A stretch of 64,000 bases of DNA from assembly GCF_032854445.1 (NCBI RefSeq), contig NC_088302.1, positions 51,736,046 through 51,800,045 on the forward strand, given 5' to 3'. Position 1 is the first letter of the stretch. The number at the start of each line of letters is the position of its first letter. The notes beneath the pieces are model-generated. The model was given only the letters and a program-made list of their open reading frames with translations. It was not told where the DNA came from and ran no database searches. Of the stretch, positions 1 to 10,255 are shown one piece after another. The position numbers and the translations under genes were made by a program. This stretch comes from Liolophura sinensis (lineage: Eukaryota > Mollusca > Polyplacophora > Chitonida > Chitonidae).

Positions 1-115
1 GACAGCAACAAATACCTTTTTTAAAGTCTTTAATATGACCCGACGGGGGTTTTATCCCGGGTCTCACCACTTCAAGGCCGACGCCCTAATCATTAGCCCA
101 CCGAAGCGGTAGGGG
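1..115 (-). mobile_element. SINE-2 remnant (tRNA-like head)
   Basis: The order of short landmarks (a T-rich run, 'AAAGTC', 'GTGACCCGA'-like sequence, a decayed B-box region, and a GACGC...CCAC A-box region) matches the head of the complete SINE-2 at 15513-15820. It is strongly diverged and cut by the window edge. Confidence 0.5.
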
Positions 116-934
116 AAACAGAAATCAAAGCCATAATAAAATATTAAAAGGTCAGCACATCAAACATTTAGATTATATACAAGGCATCCTGTATTGTGCA
201 ATGCTACGAATGAAATAACCTTAAATAACCTTTATTTAATGAATTACCTTTATACAATATGTCATACGTTTGACTATATTCTTCTGTCTTATCCAAACAA
301 TTGGCAACATTTCTCCATTCTTTGGATACAGTATCACTTGGGATAATTATTTGCGGAAGTTTCTTTTATGTATGACAGAAAATATATTATTATTTATGAA
401 ATAAAATGTGATTGACTTCTCGTGACTGGGTATTTTATTATGATGGGTTTCGGTGATTTAATACAGAGTTATCATTGAATATGATTGTGAATAATGTCTT
501 ATCAAAAATACATATCTGGCCATCACTTATGTCGAACTCTGAATATGATGTTAGCGAGTAGCGTGAGATCGTGAAGGACATATTTTAATTAAAGATTAGT
601 AATTTAAGAGAAAGCGCTAATCCAGCACTTTTTATAATTATGATGTACGTGAGCACAGCCTTTTTTTAACACTAACATCAGTTATTTTATGAACCATGTA
701 CCTAATCATAAAATTCGTGCTAAGATTATGTTGTGTCCATAATACGAAGAGTCTAGACTTATTCTTCAGACATCGTCGGCAGAATATGCACAGCAGCCCG
801 ATCTGTCATTATACAGACAGTTTGTCACCGTCTCCAGGTTTCTGGAAAGGCTCTACGCTGGCAGCACAGACAAGATGGTCATTCATCATTTACTATTCAG
901 TTCTAAGATCAGTGTTTGGCTACACCCGAGGGCC
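116..934. other. No gene recognised
   Basis: AT-rich sequence with only short chance ORFs. Confidence 0.6.
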
Positions 935-1166
935 TTCTGCAGTGGCGCCTCTGGCGACCTCCGTGGAGGAAACTGGGGACCCATCGCAGTGGCGCCTATG
1001 CTGACTTCCGGGAAGGAACATGGGAACCTCACACAGTAACGCCTCTATTGACACTATTCCTCGGTAAGGAACCCAGGGACCTTCGCATTTGCGCCTCTGT
1101 TGACCTCCAGGGAGAAACCCGGGGACCTTCCGCAGTAACGCCTTTGCTGATCTCCAGGAAATTTTA
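935..1166 (+). repeat. GC-rich ~47-bp imperfect tandem array, about 5 units
   Basis: The motif 'CAGTGGCGCCTCT' or variants recurs at about 940, 987, 1034, 1086 and 1133 (spacing 47, 47, 52, 47). Each is followed by a CTCC/GGAGG-rich segment. It is markedly more GC-rich than its surroundings. Overlapping ORFs on both strands are by-products of the repeat. Confidence 0.75.
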
Positions 1167-1916
1167 ATGGTCAGTGAAGAAAGAATACAAAACATTTAAC
1201 AGACTGTTTTAGACATTTCGTGACAAGTGTCGTGACAAGTGCCATGTCAAGCGTGGAGATGCCAAAAAGTCATAAATACAAAGTCTATAAGAAACCTGGA
1301 TTAAAAAGCAACCATTGTCGTACAACAGGAAATACCCTTGATGGAACTGCGCACCAGTGCCTAAAATTCTTACATACCAAACCATATTCATTTAAACAAA
1401 TATAGACTGGGTTTACAAGGGGTTCAGATACACAATACGGTGAAATCACTTTAATGGCACTTTAGTTTTGCTCTTCAGTTTAGATATGTTCCTGACAATG
1501 GTTTAGCAAAGAGATAAACACTTTTACATAGCACTAAATGATTCACACCGTTTCAATGAAGTAACACAGGCAAAGTTAAGTGACCGGTTTCCACCTTGTT
1601 GATTCACCAGATCTGATGTAGGGAGCCTGACGGTGAGTAATAGTCCATGAATCTTGAGGCAGCATGGAATCTCAACCCGGCTAGAAGATCAGAAGAGACA
1701 ACCGGATTAGCATGACGGCAAGGGCTATTACAGCTGGCTCGTATCTCATTTTCACTTCAGAGACGTTATTTCCACTTGGTTGGAGAAACTGGATCTCATA
1801 TCTACGGACATTATTGTTTCCACCAGTGGTAACATCTGTTTGGTATTCATGGTCGCCTTTAAGCTGCTCGAATCACTCTGTTCAACACGTTTGATGGAGT
1901 ACCTGCAGGGAACAAT
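1167..1916. other. No gene recognised
   Basis: Unique-looking non-coding sequence with short chance ORFs only. Confidence 0.6.
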
Positions 1917-2340
1917 TCAGTACCGTATACAGTAGCATTTATGAAAAGTAAAACGTCTCAATTTACCTTTACACAGAATCAACATGGCAAACTGGCACAA
2001 CAGATCAACAAAGATTATAAACGCAAAGAGATATATTGACGAAATGCATGCGACCACGTAAGATGGACATAGAAAAATGCATTTATAAATAATAAAAAAT
2101 AAATACAATAATAAAAAGAGATTTAAGAGAGAATAAAAAGCAAGTTCAACATGAGTATGGCCTGTAACTGATGAAGAGACTTAAAATATCAGCCTCTACG
2201 GCTGACTCCAGACGGGGGAGACTAGGGTTACCTCGTCGGTGGATGGCGGCTACTGCATCAGGAGGGACCAGGGCATCCCTAGGCATAAGTTGGGCGTGTC
2301 CCTCTGATAGAACCATATCACACACGTACCTGAGAAATCC
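1917..2340 (-). repeat. Long duplicate block G, copy 1 (inverted partner at 55035-55440)
   Basis: Read on the minus strand, this block aligns by eye along its whole length with 55035-55440. Shared landmarks are the 'GATATGGTTCTATC' start, 'GTAGCCGCCATCCACC', an AT-rich middle, and 'TTTGTTGATCTG' to 'GTAAATTGAGACGTTT' at the far end. Confidence 0.65.
2146..2340 (-). CDS. Possible terminal exon or exon-derived repeat fragment, unknown product
   Basis: On the minus strand, after a CAG at about 2335, an open frame encodes 'MVLSEGHAQLMPRDALVPPD' then 'AVAAIHRRGNPSLPRLESAV', ending 'FISYRPYSC' with a stop. An inverted homologous copy at 55035-55440 begins with a pyrimidine-rich tract and CAG, and encodes 'VDMVLSNGHTD' and 'FPDAVAAIHP' before early stops. 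Homology continues past the stop codon, as expected for a duplicated last exon with its 3' UTR, or for a non-coding repeat that happens to be open here. I do not recognise the protein. Confidence 0.3.
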   Translation of the reverse strand, partial: GFLRYVCDMVLSEGHAQLMPRDALVPPDAVAAIHRRGNPSLPRLESAVEADILSLFISYRPYSC

Positions 2341-2722
2341 CAAAACAAATATAAGCACTATACCATTAGGATTTATGAGCATTGCGTTAAATCCCTCCGA
2401 GTGTTTAGTCTGCGGGCCCCAGCGCAAAGGGCAGATCTACCCAGATCAACCCTGTGTGATCATATCTGATGTAAGCTGGACTCGTTTGAGTGATGAATGA
2501 CATTGCATTTCCAGTGGCTGTCTTGATAGAGAGCTTGATAGAGGTCACATGAACAAAGTTAAATCAGAATCCACACATTGCGTATCTGGCATCAGTGACA
2601 GCAATAAGCATTTCTCTGACGTAATTTGTAACAGCGTTTCACTAGCAACTGTCGCGCCTTTTGTAGAATAGTGCACATAATAGGATTTCCCCCTTTTTAT
2701 CTGCTTTTGAAAAATCAGTATC

Positions 2723-2880
2723 TCTCCGGCTGTACGTGGGAGGTCTTCAGAAACCTGCGGATGATCGTGGGTTTCCCCCGGGCTATGCCCAGTTTCCTCC
2801 CACCATAATGCTGGCCGCCGTCGTATAAGTGAATATTCTTGAGTACGGCGTAAAACACCAATCAAATAAAATCAAATCAA
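2723..2880 (+). mobile_element. SINE-1, 5'-truncated
   Basis: It contains the SINE-1 body ('GTACGTGGGAGGTCTTC', 'CATAATGCTGGCCGCCGTCG') and the 3' end 'GAGTACGGCGTAAAACACC' plus an AATAAA-rich tail. The tRNA-like head is missing. SINE-1 is the commonest interspersed repeat in the window. Confidence 0.85.
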
Positions 2881-4439
2881 TCACTCAATATCCGAATTAA
2901 AAAAATAATCATGCAGAAATCTTCGCGATCAGTTGCACAAACAATCCAAGGTTAAATCTTACAGCCGTAGTAGTTAAGCTGTCTTCTTTAGAAACAAGGG
3001 TTGTTTTTTTTTCTGTGCCATAATCTACGGGGGCTATTTTCTACGGGGGGGATTTTGTGCGCAGGCATTTTCTGTAGGGGTGTGTTACTGGAACATTATC
3101 ATGCAAGCGGAATCAATATGTAGCGTTCAATAGGTTGTGTGAACTGGAGAATTTCGGTTACAAAATTGTGAGAAATGAGCAAATGGTTATTCTGTTTTTC
3201 TGTGTAAAGTCGTGTGCACTGCAGGGAACAGCAAAGAATAACTCGTTAAACAGTACAATGCATGTGAGGAATGGTAACACCATACAGTAAGCAGAATTTG
3301 TGTTACTATTCCATAGTAAACTAGTTTAATGAGTCAATGTCGCAAAAAAGGCACTAGAATTAAGATGATATCATCGAATGCAGGAGCAGTAATATCATTG
3401 TCACAGCAGGCATGAGATGACGAGGGCAACTGGAAAAAAAATAGAGTTCATCTTGGTTTCTAAAAGAATAGCATAATTTCAAGTATATCATAAAGCAAAC
3501 TGAGATGCATGGGTGTGGAGGTGCAGCTTATTCCACATTGCTGGCGGTCAACGTCTCAAAATGGACAGAAGACGACTTTACCCTCAAAACCCTGACCCAG
3601 GGTCGAAATTTAGACTCAGAAGGCAACTATTCCCCAGCAATATTGTCGAGTTGGCGCTAAACCATAATTATTAATAAGCTTCACCAACTGTTATATGTGG
3701 TTTCAGTAACTGAACTGGCAAGAAAGAAGAATTTCATCTGAGGATCTGAAAACCGATTTATAAGCAAGCAAATTGTTCACGGCCTTTGTTGACACAAATT
3801 ACGTTTACAGGAAAAATAAAGGCCTGTAGTTATGCCAGCTTTGAACTGCCATTGCTATAGTTTATCGAAGCAATGCAGCTAACGAGTGCCTGCATATTGA
3901 TGAAACATATTTCCAGAATATGTTTGTCAGCACGTCAGCTATAGTTATGCGATGGGTATAATCAATAAATTACATAAAACATGGAAAGAGAATCAAAACA
4001 TCAAAGACCAGATATTCTTTTGTTCTCTTCACAACAGCTTGTAACAGTAACGAATATTCTAAAGCCAATAGCTAATTCCTGCACAGAATGTACTCTAATA
4101 GTTGCTATTCATGAGTACGTGACACGAAATATAACTAAATATGCCTGACTACAGCCAAGCCGACTGATTGGTATTCAGATTTGGTCCATAAAAAAACATG
4201 ACATCACTGACTGACTTGATCAAAGAGGAAGCCAAAGCATTAATACCATGCCTATGATAACAAAAAAATTACCAAAAGTGCCTCCAATTTTTTTTACTCT
4301 TGCCCTTTCTATAAAACAAAAATATAACAAAATAAAAGGGGTAATCAGGGAATGTTATTTGAAATGTGTTCTGCCTTGGCCTATGAAAATGTTATCTTTA
4401 TTCACAATTCAACCACTGAATGGTACAAGTACTGTTTGC
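2881..4439. other. No gene recognised
   Basis: AT-rich non-coding sequence. I see no motif, SINE or ORF of note. Confidence 0.6.
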
Positions 4440-4640
4440 TCTATGGTGACTTGTTCGGATCATATGTCATCCAGAACCAGACCTTTTACCACGAGGATTG
4501 GGTAAAGAGTAAAATAAGAGCAGTGACGTGGCAAAAGGTAACACGCTTGTCATTTTACATCGGTTGGGGTCTTATTCTAACGGTAAATGCTGAAATAATA
4601 GCATTTTATACAGCCCCTATCGCCGTATTAAAGAACAGCA
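4440..4640 (+). repeat. Element A, strongly diverged copy
   Basis: Landmarks of element A are present but altered: 'AGAGTAAAATAAGAGCAGTG' near 4506, 'GGGGTCTTATTCTAACGGT' near 4566, then the 'AAATGCT...ATAGCA' region. The 120-residue ORF over it (4352-4714) is therefore probably repeat-derived rather than a gene. Confidence 0.5.
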
Positions 4641-4805
4641 AAGAGATAGATGCAGCCCCCAGGGGTTTCTTTTCCAGCCAGTTACTCTTTAATGCAATTT
4701 TATTCGTTACATAATCCATTGTTTGTAACAAGTTTGGCACTTTACCTCTTTTACTGACTTACTTACATGTAATTGGTGAATAATGAATTCAAGCAAAAAT
4801 CAATT

Positions 4806-4990
4806 AGAGTAAAATCAGATAAACGACTTTAGTGTGACAATTGGCAAATGGTCACACGAAACTGGTGAAGTTCAGCCTCTTTTCTCAGCTAGGGTATTTT
4901 TGTAAATGATCATGTAAATGTTTAAATATGGCTTCAAGCAGAATTAGATTTAACTGCAATTTATTAGACGCCACTGGTCTAGAAGTACAC
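4806..4990 (+). repeat. Element A copy, joined to an 83-bp tandem array
   Basis: Contains 'GTGTGACAATTGGCAAATGG', the 'TCAGCTAGGGT' box, 'AGCAGAATTAGATTTAACTG' and the 3' phrase 'CCACTGGTCTAGAA'. It runs directly into the array at 5000-5356. Confidence 0.75.
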
Positions 4991-4999
4991 GTTTTATGC

Positions 5000-5356
5000 T
5001 GGCCTACTGGGATCATACATTAACCAGAACTACAAGTTCTGCTGTCGGGATCGCACATTAACCGGATCTACTTGGTATATGGTGGCCTACTGGGGTCATA
5101 CATTAACCAGAACTACAAGTTCTACTGTCAGAATCGCACATTAACCGGATCTACTTGATATATGGTAGCCTACTGGGGTCATACATTAACCAGAACTACA
5201 AGTTCTGTTGTCAGAATCGCACATTAACCGGATCTACTTGATATATGGTGGCCTACTGGGGTCATACATTAACCAGAACTACAAGTTCTGCTGTCAGAAT
5301 CGCACATTAACCGAATCTACTTGATATATGGTGGCCTATTGGGATCATATATTAAC
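5000..5356 (+). repeat. 83-bp tandem array, four full units and a partial
   Basis: Units start at 5000, 5083, 5166, 5249 and 5332 with exactly 83-bp spacing. Each contains two related halves ('CATACATTAACCAGAAC' and 'CGCACATTAACCGGATC'), so the unit is itself an old dimer of about 41 bp. The array is homologous, in reverse complement, to repeats at 44780-45010, which also adjoin an element A copy. Confidence 0.92.
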
Positions 5357-5837
5357 CAAAGAATTAATTAGAATGTTTACAAGGGAGATAAATGTGATTA
5401 AACGCTGTGTCCGTCAAATAGAATTAATTTACATAACCTATATAAGGGGTTATGTAAAGCGTTTTATATTTGAATATGAGTAACTACTTACATTCCACAA
5501 CGGTGTATTGTCACCTACACGTAACTGATACACTCCTGTTCATAACGTATTACATTTAATGGGCGCTAAGTGTTTTACGCAACTTTATCAGTATTTCATA
5601 TATATTACGGAGATGTAACCTCTGCGCATGTTAGTAGAGGGTTATAACCAATGATTTATTGAACTTATTACAGAACATGCGCAGTTAATGGTTTGTCACC
5701 GACAGTGTAAGCTTAGGTGACTTTACTGGGAATAACAGCTCTCTGGAGCAATGGAGCCAACGCTGCTGAGTACACGGAGCTCAGTATGACAGTCCATGTA
5801 AATCTCTTATTACGTGTATTCAATTGTCTTGGTGTCC
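5357..5837. other. No gene recognised
   Basis: AT-rich sequence without a recognisable feature. A short GC-richer stretch at 5620-5700 shows nothing codable. Confidence 0.6.
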
Positions 5838-6022
5838 TTGTGAACACCCTTTACAATGTGGATCGAGGGCCACGACCACGCGATCACTCGTCGACCACAG
5901 AACGGATCACTCCAGCCAGACTGAGAATCTGCGGAAATTGAGAATAATAGCCGGCCAGATTTCAAGGACCCATTAGTAAAGTAACCCCCTGGCCCCAGGG
6001 ATAATGGATTGTCATCATAGTC
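5838..6022 (-). repeat. Dispersed block B, copy 1 (inverted partner at 43432-43617)
   Basis: The reverse complement aligns by eye with 43432-43617. Shared landmarks are 'CGGTGACT', 'CAATCCATTATCCCT', 'TTATTCTCAATTT' and 'GTCGAC'. The 104-residue minus ORF here is not kept open in the partner, so block B is treated as a repeat. Confidence 0.65.
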
Positions 6023-6630
6023 ACCGTACGCAGTGTTCAAAACCACTGAAGGAATAACAAAACCCAGTCGTAAACCTGCTGAAAACATTCGAAATATTCG
6101 GATTCTAGTCCGGATTAACACCACTTGTTAACCTTTTTTCATGACCTCCAATACCATAACACTACACTAGAGGCAACACGATAAAGCGGTCGACACTTAT
6201 ATCTTGAAAAGATTCCGACCTTTGTATGCATACATAACATGCCACTTTCTCGTGCAGGGATTTGGTTAAAAGCCCTTGACAAACGAGTTTTAGTTGGATG
6301 ATTTATATTGCGGGGTTTTAATAAAAGCAAACACAAGGCTTTCATCGTGGATGCACGGTGTAAAGATACAATTATTTATGTATTGTAATGCGTGGAGGGC
6401 AGTGAAACAAAAGATGATGTCAGACGAACCTCGGTCTCAGTATAATCCTAATCCGATGAGTACAGCTGGTACAGCTAGTAGCAAACAATTTCAGTACAGG
6501 ATGGAATACCTGTTAATAACCAGTGATGTAAAGAGCTCATAGACTCTTGGTAGATTCATTTGATAAAAACATTTGAAACAAAATGGCGATGCCCTTGTCT
6601 GAACTAATACTTGGTATTTGGTTTCAATGA

Positions 6631-6970
6631 GCTGCACTTTTTCGTTACAGACAACATATCAACCTTACTTGCTTACAGATAACTAGTGAATCTCACTTTT
6701 TCGTTACACACAACCAGTGAACCGCACTTTTTCGTTACAGACAACAAATCAACCGTCCTTAGTTACAGAGAAGCATTGAACCGTCCTTAGTTACAGAGAA
6801 GCATTGAACCGTACTTGCCTACAGATAACCGACGAACCTTACATGCCGTAAACCTTATTTTTGGGTTACAGACAACTAATGAACCGTACCTTCGGGTTAC
6901 AGACAACCGGTGAACCGTACTTTTGGGTTACAGAGAAATAATGAGCCGTACTTAGTCACAGACAACTAGA
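6631..6970 (+). repeat. ~30-bp imperfect tandem repeat, about 11 units
   Basis: The phrase 'GAACCGTACTT...GGTTACAGACAAC' recurs with many substitutions. Two adjacent units ('CCGTCCTTAGTTACAGAGAA') are identical, showing recent local duplication. Confidence 0.8.
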
Positions 6971-7330
6971 GGCCACTTGGTAATTGCTATACCAGTGTTT
7001 CATCCTGACAAAATATCCAGGGAATACATGGCAGACGAATTAGGTCAACCTACACCTCGGCGCCTTTGAAGCGCGAGTAACATGTAATGGATGTGCGTGA
7101 CTGACCAGACCGATTTGATCGATCTGTATCACAAATTGCTGGTAATCTAACGTCTTCTAAATCGAGAGCCGATCGCTTAACTCGTCTTAGTTAACACGAA
7201 ATAGGATCATCGGCGAATGGAACGGCGTTGTGTTTTATCATCGTTGGATGGGCCGCCCTATAAAAGTCAATGTATCACAAGTAGAAGGTTAACAGATGTA
7301 AGAAAACCGTGTGTTATACAAACGGTGGAA

Positions 7331-7362
7331 AGTGTCGTTAAGTGTCGTTAAGTGTCGTTAAG
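7331..7362 (+). repeat. Three perfect 10-bp repeats
   Basis: AGTGTCGTTA occurs three times in tandem. Confidence 0.95.
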
Positions 7363-7379
7363 AGCCGGAGTGTAAATTG

Positions 7380-7450
7380 CTGCTATTTATGCACTGACAT
7401 GAACAGTTAGAATAAATCCCTGGCTGAGGCAAATTGTAGTGAGTCGTATT
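7380..7450 (-). repeat. Element A fragment, minus orientation
   Basis: 'CATGAACAGTTAGAATAAAT' and 'CCCTGGCTGAGG' are the reverse complement of the conserved element A core. Confidence 0.6.
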
Positions 7451-7589
7451 TCACCGCTTAAGTGTAACCATTTACCAGCTATGACACATTCTCAAAGCAC
7501 TTCTCTACAATATTCCCCACCAACCCACTCAAGAACGGTTGACTGTAGTATTTACAGTTATGTTATTTTGTTGGAATCCATGCATCAAA

Positions 7590-7865
7590 ACAGACATTCG
7601 TATTTCAGCCGTCAACCATTAAGGACGTTCAAGGTCAATACTCGCAAGGCCAATTCACAAAAACGACGTATAAGACAAACCACCAAAGAACTAAGAATTT
7701 ACGAAAATGGCACGAAATCATGTAAAGAGAAGCAGTCAACAGTTTTCATCGAAAGTGTCGGGATATGTTCTAGGCGACTGAGTGAAATTCGTATTCAAAT
7801 CGTGTCCCATGCTAAAATATCAGTTGTCGATAACAAAATATGTATCTCAGTTACGCTTTGATTGC
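7590..7865 (+). repeat. Dispersed block D, copy 1
   Basis: It aligns with 45745-45985 through 'CAAACCACCAAAGAACTAAG', 'CATGCTA' and 'GTTGTCGATAA', with a partial match to 30255-30420 and 53945-54012 (the 'CAGCCGTCAAC' part). The 140-residue ORF spanning it (7439-7861) is closed in the other copies, so no gene is claimed. Confidence 0.75.
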
Positions 7866-8317
7866 AACTCTTCATATATCCAACGTGTCGATCTAGTTCA
7901 ACACGATGAACATACCGCCCCTAGTCCCGGGTTAAGCGGAATTAGACACAATCATGAAGCAGAGCGCCAGAGATTCTGGACGCTCTGCCCATATTTACTT
8001 ACAAGAAAATTATACTCATTGTAAAATCATCAGGACTGGTGAGGATTGATTACTCCTTAATAGTTTCTGCACATAGTCGCATTCGTACAAGAGCAGGTAT
8101 AAGTAGGACATATATGGTATATGGTTTCCCCGAACTTCACATAGATGTTATTTATGAGAAATTCAAGCCACTAAATGAAAATGGAAACATTCCATAAATG
8201 GTAACCTCTGTATGTAATGGAAGTGAAGTGGGCCTTGTTGCCTCGGAGTTAATATAGCGGGCTGACCGATTTTTTAAACACCGAAACAATAAGTAATGGA
8301 ATTCCATCCATTAAATC

Positions 8318-8575
8318 CGTAAGAGAAATTGTAGTATAGAGAGTGGAGAAATCCCAAGTACACATGTCCTTTTACGGTATGTATACAGCGTCTAGTTCTT
8401 CAGTAAGACGTTTGGAGTTTTTAAGTATCCACATACAGCTGACACCTGAATTTTTCGCAAGTGCACAACAGTACTTATTCCAAAATGACAGTACTTCTTG
8501 CAGAGCTTTCTTTAAGAGAGTTGATACAAGTTTGGTGGTACAGATTCTCACGTCACTGTTACATGACACCAAACC
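8318..8575 (-). pseudogene. Reverse transcriptase fragment (PLE-type), with in-frame stop
   Basis: On the minus strand a short open stretch (8372-8572) encodes 'CTTKLVSTLLKKALQEV' followed by 'NSGVSCMWILKNSKRLTEEL', and ends at TAA (8372-8374). Reading on in the same frame gives 'CTWDFSTLYTTISLTD'. 'DFSTLYTTI(P)' is the motif A region of a group of metazoan RTs related to Penelope-like elements, and the upstream 'CTTKxLS' and 'GVxxxWIxxNS' phrases usually precede it. It therefore covers the part of an RT missing from the relic at 30.5 kb, but nothing here shows that the two came from one copy. No flanking RT sequence was recognised, so this is a decayed fragment. Confidence 0.6.
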
Positions 8576-9859
8576 TTAAGTGTTCCTTTGAGATTACACA
8601 GCTTAAATGATTCTATACTGATTTTGTTACACGCAAGGCCGTTTCCTAAGGTGAACGATGATGTAGGAGGCGGATCAACCTTTATGCCATCTACAATCGC
8701 GTTTGGCGATTAGAGAATCTCCCTTTTAGGTCATATAACTTATTAGCAAATCCAAACAAAGTTACATTCTTCTTCAATCAAACTACTCAAAGAGAATCCA
8801 AAGATACTATTTGGCGCCTGTAGTGAGGCAAAATAATGGTCTGTGATGGTGATTAATTTGTCCCGTTTAGTAAGTGATTGACTGATTTGAAGGTGTGTAT
8901 ATGCCGAGCCATGAGCCATAACTCCCTGACACGGAAACCAAGCAACCAAACATGTCGGTGTCCAATGGGCTTGATGTAACTATAAAAATTATATCGCCTT
9001 CGGGTTTCCTCAATAACAGCCCATCTTCTACAAAGACGAAGTGAACTGACGCCACCAGGAAACTGATGAAGACATAATAAAGTCTACATGCATCAGTTTG
9101 GAATGTAAAGTAAACATTCCGCCGCCTACACGAAAACCTGTAGCCATAAGTCATAAATTCTATTATGACGCTTAAGTCAATCGGTTGTTTTAGTGCCATT
9201 GCATCGGCTTTAATGACCAGATATAAAGAAGTGGGATTCCCATGACAACAGGTGACAGCAAAACACTTTGGTTGAAAGGTCTTTATCAAGCATTACACCC
9301 AAGGGTTTGGGGCTACTGTGGAATTGGTCAATCTTTTCATCTTTCCCGAAGGTTTTATGGTTCACAGTGTTTGCTAAATCTTTCCTTGATTTGCGAGAAA
9401 AATGTTTGTTTAAGTTCCAAGATAACAGTTAACATGATTAAGAATAAACTAAATCACGGGTTGCCTCAAACAGACACCTGTAATGAATCAATACTGATTC
9501 TGACCGTCACGTCCGAAATTTGTGTACCAGTGGCTTTCCAAGCCAATAATAAGACCCATTTCCAAACACAACGTAAAGCACCGGTTCCCAAGGGAATTTG
9601 TAAAAAATAATACATGAATAACAACATGTGAGAGACAAACAGGCAACGGTTTTCAATGACTCAAGGGGGATGACTGAGTTAATATACTCAGGTATGACAT
9701 CCAATTCAAATTTCAAACTTGTATTCTGTGAATACTTTCCACGTCGAATACATGAGCTGAATTAGATATACAAATATGACACTGATCACCAAGGTGTTGA
9801 ACGCTATGTTCATATTTGCCAACCAGAGTGTTATTCTTACTGTGGAATTTAACAAACGA
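8576..9859. other. No gene recognised; possible further RT remnant not identifiable
   Basis: The reverse transcriptase fragment to the left would have its N-terminal part here on the minus strand, but no RT motif can be read. ORFs of 140 residues (8867-9289, minus) and 122 residues (9242-9610, plus) overlap each other and match nothing I know. Confidence 0.5.
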
Positions 9860-10116
9860 GTGGCCTCCGTGGCCGACTAGGAAAAACGTTTCGAGGCAGC
9901 GGACTGACTGGGGAGCCTCTCACCAATGCGATCCCTGAGAGTTCAAGTACAGCTCGAGCTGGCTTCCTCTCCAGTAGTGCGTGGGAAGGTCTGCAGAGAC
10001 CTGCGGATGATCGTGTGTTCCCGGCTATGGCTGGTTTCCTCCCAAAAGAATACTGGCCACCATCGTACAAGTGAAAATATTCTTCATTCCGACGAAAAAC
10101 ACCAATCGAATACATT
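9860..10116 (+). mobile_element. SINE-1, near full length, diverged
   Basis: The tRNA-like head starts at 'GTGGCCTCCGTGGCC' with a decayed A box. The B-box region is 'GAGAGTTCAAGTACAG'. Body and 3' end ('ACACCAATCGAATA') follow. Many substitutions indicate an old insertion. Confidence 0.85.
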
Positions 10117-10192
10117 ACTAAATTTAAGATACTTTAAGGCCGTCCAAGGGTACTAACACGAAATATATGTAAATGTGTGGTATCAGGATCAA

Positions 10193-10255
10193 GGATGTCA
10201 AATATAAAAGACTACAGCATGGACAGTAAAACGAGAGCTGTGGTAGTTTCTAAGT
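10193..10255 (+). repeat. Element A, 5' fragment
   Basis: 'AATATAAAAGACTACAGCAT' followed by 'GGACAGTAAAACGAGAG' is the conserved element A start; the remainder is absent. Confidence 0.7.

Noticed and set aside
4352-4714. 120-residue ORF with hydrophobic C-terminus as a membrane protein
   Set aside because: It overlaps a diverged element A copy in the same orientation, and the frame is closed in other copies.
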